Shown here: positions 59,401 through 64,000 of the stretch, in pieces | Layout of the letters: the number at the start of each line of letters is the position of its first letter | Numbering within the stretch: the first letter of the stretch is position 1 | NCBI GenBank assembly: GCA_003988855.1 | Contig: QYAI01000142.1 | Coordinates: 1,019-65,018, forward strand | DNA length: 64,000 nucleotides | Source: Arachnopeziza araneosa | Taxonomy: Eukaryota; Ascomycota; Leotiomycetes; Helotiales; Arachnopezizaceae | Reading direction: 5' to 3' | The notes under the pieces: model-generated | Database searches by the model: none | The model's input: the letters and a program-made list of their open reading frames with translations, nothing else | Told to the model about the DNA's origin: nothing | Made by a program: the position numbers and the translations under genes

Positions 59401-59633
59401 AGCCCGTTGAGGGAGAGAGAGGCTTACGAGAATTCTGGAACCTGACAGATTGTAGAGTTCTGTTCTGCCGAGAGGGGATCTGAGCGAGCATCAGGAAGGT
59501 TGTCATGGTTAGTATGGGGATATGCTACAGCGATCGAAGGTAAGATAGTAATGAGAAGAAAATAAAGATAAGCGAACGTGAAGGGTATCATAGGACGGGT
59601 TCTTGCGACCGAGAAACTTGATAACGACGCCAT
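53414..59633 (-). CDS. Subgroup C GH18 chitinase with CBM18, killer-toxin-subunit-like (1787 aa)
   Basis: The twelve-exon model is 59633-59428, 59342-59209, 59161-58815, 58643-57897, 57849-57715, 57532-57458, 57406-57305, 57252-56887, 56844-55978, 55928-54426, 54376-53981 and 53899-53414; total 5364 nt. The N-terminus has a signal anchor or peptide (an alternative Met at 15 gives a classic one). Cys-rich chitin-binding type 1 (CBM18) modules follow at about residues 100-195 (CCSKTTGYCNYG; CCSQYGFCGMTADFC). The GH18 catalytic domain spans about residues 205-560, with DGVDFDWE at 329-336 and Glu336 as the catalytic acid. A long Cys-rich and beta-rich C-terminal part follows (residues about 600-1787). 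This matches fungal subgroup C chitinases, relatives of the chitinase subunit of yeast killer toxins. It is secreted and degrades chitin, probably of competitors or of its own hyphae. Confidence 0.88.
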
Positions 59634-60262
59634 TGAAGGATGTTCAATTCACCCAAATGCTTGCAGAGATAGGCTGTTGACAAGAAATCATCTTGGGGGC
59701 ATGGGATTAATGAAGTTCTTCTAGGTGCTATTTCCATCCTGCTACATATGCAAGGCATTTGCGCGAACAAAATATGGCAAAAGTGGAGGAGAATTATTAG
59801 AGCCTCACTGGCTCTCATGATAATGGTTGCGACGAATTTTGGTTTAATATGCAAGCACCCCGCCTTCAGCGGGACACGTTTTCGTAGGTGGTGAGTGGTC
59901 GCTCTGTCTTGGGCGTATGTGGTGGCGGAGGCGCATGCAATGGGAGTCGCTTGGCATTCTTGCATTCCCCTCCAATCTTCTAAATCCATCGCAAGAAACA
60001 AAAAAAGCCTATTTATAATCAAACCAATGTATACTCAGCCCGTCTTCCCCCAATTTTTACGTCAATTACGGCTCATTGTGACTGGTGGCCTTGTCTCTGA
60101 TCATCTGGCGCCTCATTCAACCTCTGCTTCCGCCAAGCTGCCCAGTTCCAGTTATAGAACAAGAGCCGCAACTATCATGAATGAGCCTACTCCCTCTCCT
60201 TTGAAATTGTGCTATATGACTAGGCCAGTCCAAAGACAAACCAGTCATACCCTACACTTAAG
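59634..60262. promoter_or_regulatory. Divergent promoter of the chitinase/LysM pair
   Basis: These 629 bp separate two genes that act on chitin. No specific operator can be named from sequence alone; the arrangement itself suggests joint control. Confidence 0.55.
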
Positions 60263-63176
60263 ATGTTCAAATTTCGAGATTCCAGGAGATCTGTGTACGC
60301 TGTGATTGGCATTTTCCTCCGCAATATTTCTGCAGCGCAATTCTTTCAAAACTCGACTATTCCCACCAATTTAACAGTGGAATGTTCAAATGCTCTTCTT
60401 ACAAATGTGACGGGTTGCGGGAATATTGTGTCCTCATTGCGCCCAGGAGACTATTATCCTGAGTCGGTCTTGAATTCGACATGCACTTTAGCATGCTCCA
60501 AAGGTTTAGCATCATTCGCCTCGAGTGTCCTTTCAGCCTGTAGCACTGATGTCTGGAACGGATATGAAGACACTACAATGCCTGTGGCTATTATTCCTGA
60601 TCTTCTTCGCTACACATACAATCTCACATGTTTGATGGATAGTGGCCGATATTGTAACGTAATTTCTGCGCAGTATGCATATTCTTTAGACCCGACAAGT
60701 AAGTATTGAACTATCAGTTGAATTTCCTCATTCATTGGCATTTTTCGGCACGAAATATGAGAGCTAATCTGAATGCAGGTGGTGACCCTTCAGACACTAG
60801 CAGTATTGCTTCGTTCTCATCTAATTCTAATTGTACAACTACTTTTCCGGGCAACGTAACCAATCCTTGCGATCTCTGCCTAGTCAAGACACTCCAAATT
60901 CAGGCGGCCTCGCCATATTTTGATGGCCCTGCGCTTCAGGATTCATCCGTTTACGAATCAAAGACATCAAGTTGTGGAATCACAGGCTTGCCACTACAGA
61001 CCTCGACCCAGAATATATATACGTACGTTAATCATTTAACCGGAGATTCATGTAATTAATCGCTTCTCAGACCTACAACAATAATTTCAGCAACAGCGAC
61101 TCCTACATGTGCTGGGAAATGCTATACCATCCAACAAGGAGACAATTGCAGCTCAATCGCCAGATCACAAGGAATCAGTACCAGCTGGCTTCTCACTGAC
61201 AACAGCTTGCCAGCGTACTGTTCAAACTTCCCGGCAAATGGAACGCTCTGTCTCGTGAATACATGTAAAGTATATACAAGTCAAATCAACGATACATGTG
61301 ATTCAATTGCTAGTGCAAATGGTATCTCGGTAACACAGTTCAAGGGCTGGAATCCTGTTAGTACAAACATTCTGCTTTATGAATAAATGCTGAAGACATC
61401 TTAGATTATCGATGCAGGTTGTTACAACCTCAACTCGATGACCGGTATGGAGTTCTGCATTGGAGCTCCGGGAGTACCGTATGTGACACCTAACGTCACT
61501 TTGCTGGCGCCCTTGACCGCCTCCATAGTGGCGCCCGTTCCTACCAACATCGCAGCGAATACATCTCAAGACTGCGGAAAGTATTATGAAGCCATTCTGG
61601 GAGACAGTTGTAATATGATGGTGATCAAGTTCGGTATTTCTTTGGATGACTTTGTGTTCTTGAACCCAGCCATCAATGCTAATTGCACAAATCTCTACGC
61701 TGATGAGAGCTATTGTGTAGAAGCGGTAGGAGACAGTAAATGAATCATCCAAAACTAATAAAAAAACACTAACCTCCCTAGTCAACACATATCCCGGTCG
61801 TGCTGGTTACAGTACAGCAGCCCCAACCAGCGTACCAACAGCACCACCAACTCCTTATTCCGCTCTGGCTAGTGCGACCTACACCACAATTAGCGCAACG
61901 TCAACTCCTTTGCCCCTAGCCAGTGGGGTGAGAAGTGATTGCAATAGTTATTTTCTAGGCGATATCTTTAACAATGAGAATATTAGCAGCACTAGTTGGA
62001 ATTCTCCTTGTGAGCTCGCCGCAGCAGTGTACAATGTGGACCTTAGTGATTTCGGCATTTGGAACCCCAGTAAGTCAAAAATCTTGGATCATACATTTTT
62101 TAGACTTACATTCTCAGGTCTCGGTGATGCGACGCTATCAAGCTGTAAATTCGGCAATGGTGTGCGATATTGTGGGAAATTGTATTTTGGCGATGTAGCA
62201 CCCTCAGCTATACCATCATCTTCCCTACCTCTTAGGGTATATATCTCTCTGACAATCTTGCAATTTTATGGTCCAGCATACTAATTACAGTAAACAGGAC
62301 GGCACAACACCCAACTGTACGCAATATGCCGAAGTAACAGCTGGCTGGACCTGTCAGGACGTTTTAGACGAATACGATCTGACCATCGCTCAATTCTTCG
62401 CCTACAATAGCGAGGTAAATGCTGATTGCTCGGGTCTATGGACAGGTTATCAATATTGTATTCGTACGCCTGACTACGTCGACCAAACACAACTACCGTC
62501 AAGCGCTATTGTAACATCTCCAACGACAACCTCAGCGACCGGAAACTCGCCAACGCCTCCAAGTCCAGTACAAACCGGCCAGCCCAATAATTGTAACAAG
62601 TGGTATACAGTTAAATGTATGTCTTGCCTCCAATTCTCTCCAGTCTCTTTCAGCATAAACTAACCACTTCATCTTCAGCATCCGACTCTTGCACCTCGGT
62701 GGAATCGACCTTTCTTCTCACCAGGGCACAATTCCTCTCCTGGAATCCGGCCGTATCATTAGATTGCAGAACCGGCTTCTGGTCAGGCTTCGCCTATTGC
62801 GTCGGGACAACAGATACTGTTTCGTCCACGCGCATTTCGGCCCCAGCGCCAAGCGCTACCACGACCGTTGCTCCACAGCCGTCTCCTATCCAGCCCAACA
62901 ATGTTGTTAGTAACTGTAATAAGTACGCCCAAGCGTTGACTGGAGATTTGTGTACGGTTAGTCCTCCTGAAATTCCGAACTCTTCTCGTCCTTGAATTAT
63001 TATGTCTTCTATTGTTTTGCAAAGGTTGCTAACCACCACGACAGAAGTTCGCTTCCAGAAATAACATCTCTCCTGTGCAGCTCTACAGCTGGAACAATGT
63101 TCTTGGAAGCAGTGGAGCTGGTTGTTCAAATAATTTTTGGGCGGGTTATTACTATTGCGTTGGGGTCTCTTCATGA
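60263..63176 (+). CDS. Multi-LysM secreted protein (810 aa)
   Basis: The nine-exon model is 60263-60698, 60779-61022, 61071-61356, 61405-61735, 61782-62069, 62118-62236, 62298-62616, 62679-62956 and 63045-63176; 2433 nt, all phases close. A weak N-terminal hydrophobic segment is followed by an Asn-glycosylation-rich Cys domain (residues about 25-260), then six or seven LysM domains. Examples are CYTIQQGDNCSSIA, CKVYTSQINDTCDSIASANG...FKGWNP, CTQYAEVTAGWTCQDVLDEY, CNKWYTVKSSDSCTSVE and CNKYAQALTGDLCTKFASRN...LYSWN, joined by Pro/Thr linkers. Introns tend to fall inside LysM repeats. LysMs bind chitin oligomers. In Trichoderma and relatives such proteins lie next to subgroup C chitinases, as here, and are thought to protect or regulate the producer. 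It is intact. Confidence 0.87.
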
Positions 63177-63471
63177 AGTAGGAGGAGTAGATTTTTAAAA
63201 TAATACGGAAAAATATGGTAGAAGGGTGGCCACCTGTTGAGTTTATGATAGATATTTGATTGATGTATAGTTCATGTTATAGAAATTATGTATATTATAC
63301 TCGGCAGTACACTTTTAATACTTTCGTAGATTGGAGGACGCTGTTACCCTGCAAATTTTTATTCTGTCCTCATCATTCATCTGTCTAGTTTTGTAGACTA
63401 CATGATTGATCATAATTCAACACCTCATATGGCAAATTGTAAACAAACATTATAATCATCCAGTATATTCA
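63177..63471. other. Short convergent spacer
   Basis: This holds the 3' ends of the LysM gene (+) and the partial gene (-). It is AT-rich; nothing else seen. Confidence 0.4.
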
Positions 63472-63999
63472 TCACCACTCAAAAAACTTGATCAGCAAGT
63501 CACTAGCCTCCCCATTCGCATTTCCATCCAACATTCGCTTGAACGTCCCAAGCACCTCTTCGAAGCCCTCTCTATCCTCATGACCCCTCCACCGTCCAGT
63601 TTGAAAGTAAAGCCTCGGTCTACGCCTCACTATCTGGATATCACAATCCTCGACCGCAGAATCCAACATATCCACTTCACCAGCTCTCAAGAAAAGGACC
63701 TCGAATTGCCCCAATTGCGGGGGCAAGCCAGCTCTCAGACCCGCGCATCGCAGTACTGGCATGTGCATTGTGGTTTTCGCGAAAGCTTTCAACAATGCCA
63801 TAATCTTCTCTGTTACTGGATACCGTCGGAACATTGAGATCGGGCAGTTGCCTATTTGGCGGTCGTGCATGCGTACATCGAATGAATGGTTGTCTGAAGC
63901 ATTGGAATTGGAGCTGCGTGTAGCGCTTTCCGAGTCCGAGTCATGCTCTAGGTCTTCATCCGAAGCTACATTGTCTTCGTCGTCGCTTTCAGAAGCCTC
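63472..63999 (-). CDS. Partial gene running off the window, acidic Ser-rich region
   Basis: The frame is open from the window edge (first full codon at 63999) to a stop at 63472, at least 175 aa. The visible N-terminal part is very acidic and Ser-rich (SESDDEDN; SDEDLEHDSDSES), then a folded-looking segment (MFRRYPVTEKIMALLKAFAK; EVLFLRAGEVDMLDSAVEDCDI; EDREGFEEVLGTFKRML). The gene starts outside the window. I do not recognise the family. Confidence 0.55.
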   Translation of the reverse strand, partial: EASESDDEDNVASDEDLEHDSDSESATRSSNSNASDNHSFDVRMHDRQIGNCPISMFRRYPVTEKIMALLKAFAKTTMHMPVLRCAGLRAGLPPQLGQFEVLFLRAGEVDMLDSAVEDCDIQIVRRRPRLYFQTGRWRGHEDREGFEEVLGTFKRMLDGNANGEASDLLIKFFEW

Positions 64000-64000
64000 T

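Noticed and set aside
1..64000. CRISPR arrays, bacterial-type operons, ribosome binding sites, rRNA
   Set aside because: The sequence is eukaryotic nuclear (spliceosomal introns, fungal families); no regularly spaced direct repeats of CRISPR type or rRNA segments were seen.

Overview
The window is a stretch of nuclear chromosome from a filamentous ascomycete (Pezizomycotina; the gene families fit a Leotiomycete, with low confidence on class). The evidence is the many short introns (about 40-90 nt, GT-AG), two HET-domain loci, fungal-only families (DUF6594, DUF7580, Helo-like N-terminal domain, DUF1752), an AAAP amino-acid permease, a proteinase K-type subtilase and a subgroup C GH18 chitinase beside a multi-LysM protein. 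I see no tRNA, rRNA, CRISPR array or intact transposon. All exon junctions were read by eye from GT-AG signals and frame continuity, so they are models, not transcript-confirmed.

Layout. 1.8-3.5 kb: Ser/Lys/Pro-rich, probably GPI-anchored wall protein (+). 4.2-6.2 kb: broken HET gene (-). 8.3-9.8 kb: DUF1752/REG1-like PP1 regulator (+). 11.3-12.6 kb: secreted subtilase (+). 13.4-15.5 kb: second broken HET gene (+). 16.3-18.7 kb: broken multi-pass membrane protein (+). 18.9-19.9 kb: DUF6594 gene with one frameshift (-). 20.2-21.8 kb: J-domain protein fused to two retropepsin-like modules (+). 22.3-23.0 kb: unknown protein (-). 24.2-25.9 kb: Pro/Gln-rich repeat protein (-). 27.4-30.7 kb: Helo-like + PHD + C2H2 protein (-). 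31.1-34.3 kb: POL5/MYBBP1A (+). 36.2-38.1 kb: Mtr-type permease (+). 38.1-39.6 kb: AT-rich diverged repeats. 39.6-40.7 kb: F-box-like protein (-). 42.1-45.8 kb: C2H2 protein fused to a CaMKK-type kinase (-). 46.0-48.0 kb: DUF7580 protein (+). 48.3-49.1 kb: pyroglutamyl peptidase I (-). 49.4-50.9 kb: GH5 exo-1,3-beta-glucanase (-). 51.6-52.5 kb: gene remnant (-). 53.4-59.6 kb: 1,787-aa chitinase (-), head-to-head with a LysM protein at 60.3-63.2 kb (+). 63.5 kb to the edge: partial acidic protein (-).

Two themes stand out. First, housekeeping and secreted-enzyme genes (about 26 kb of coding sequence) read cleanly, while the self-recognition-type genes (HET, DUF6594, membrane family) carry nearly all stops and frameshifts. 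That suggests real birth-and-death decay more than bad sequence. Second, several intact genes have unusual architectures: J-domain plus duplicated retropepsin; a fungal C2H2 recognition-type N-terminus plus a CaMKK kinase; and a Helo-like domain plus PHD and C2H2 without an NTPase. Two of these sit in tight head-to-head pairs (J-retropepsin with DUF6594; kinase fusion with DUF7580), which is what one would expect of a lineage-specific recognition or stress module.
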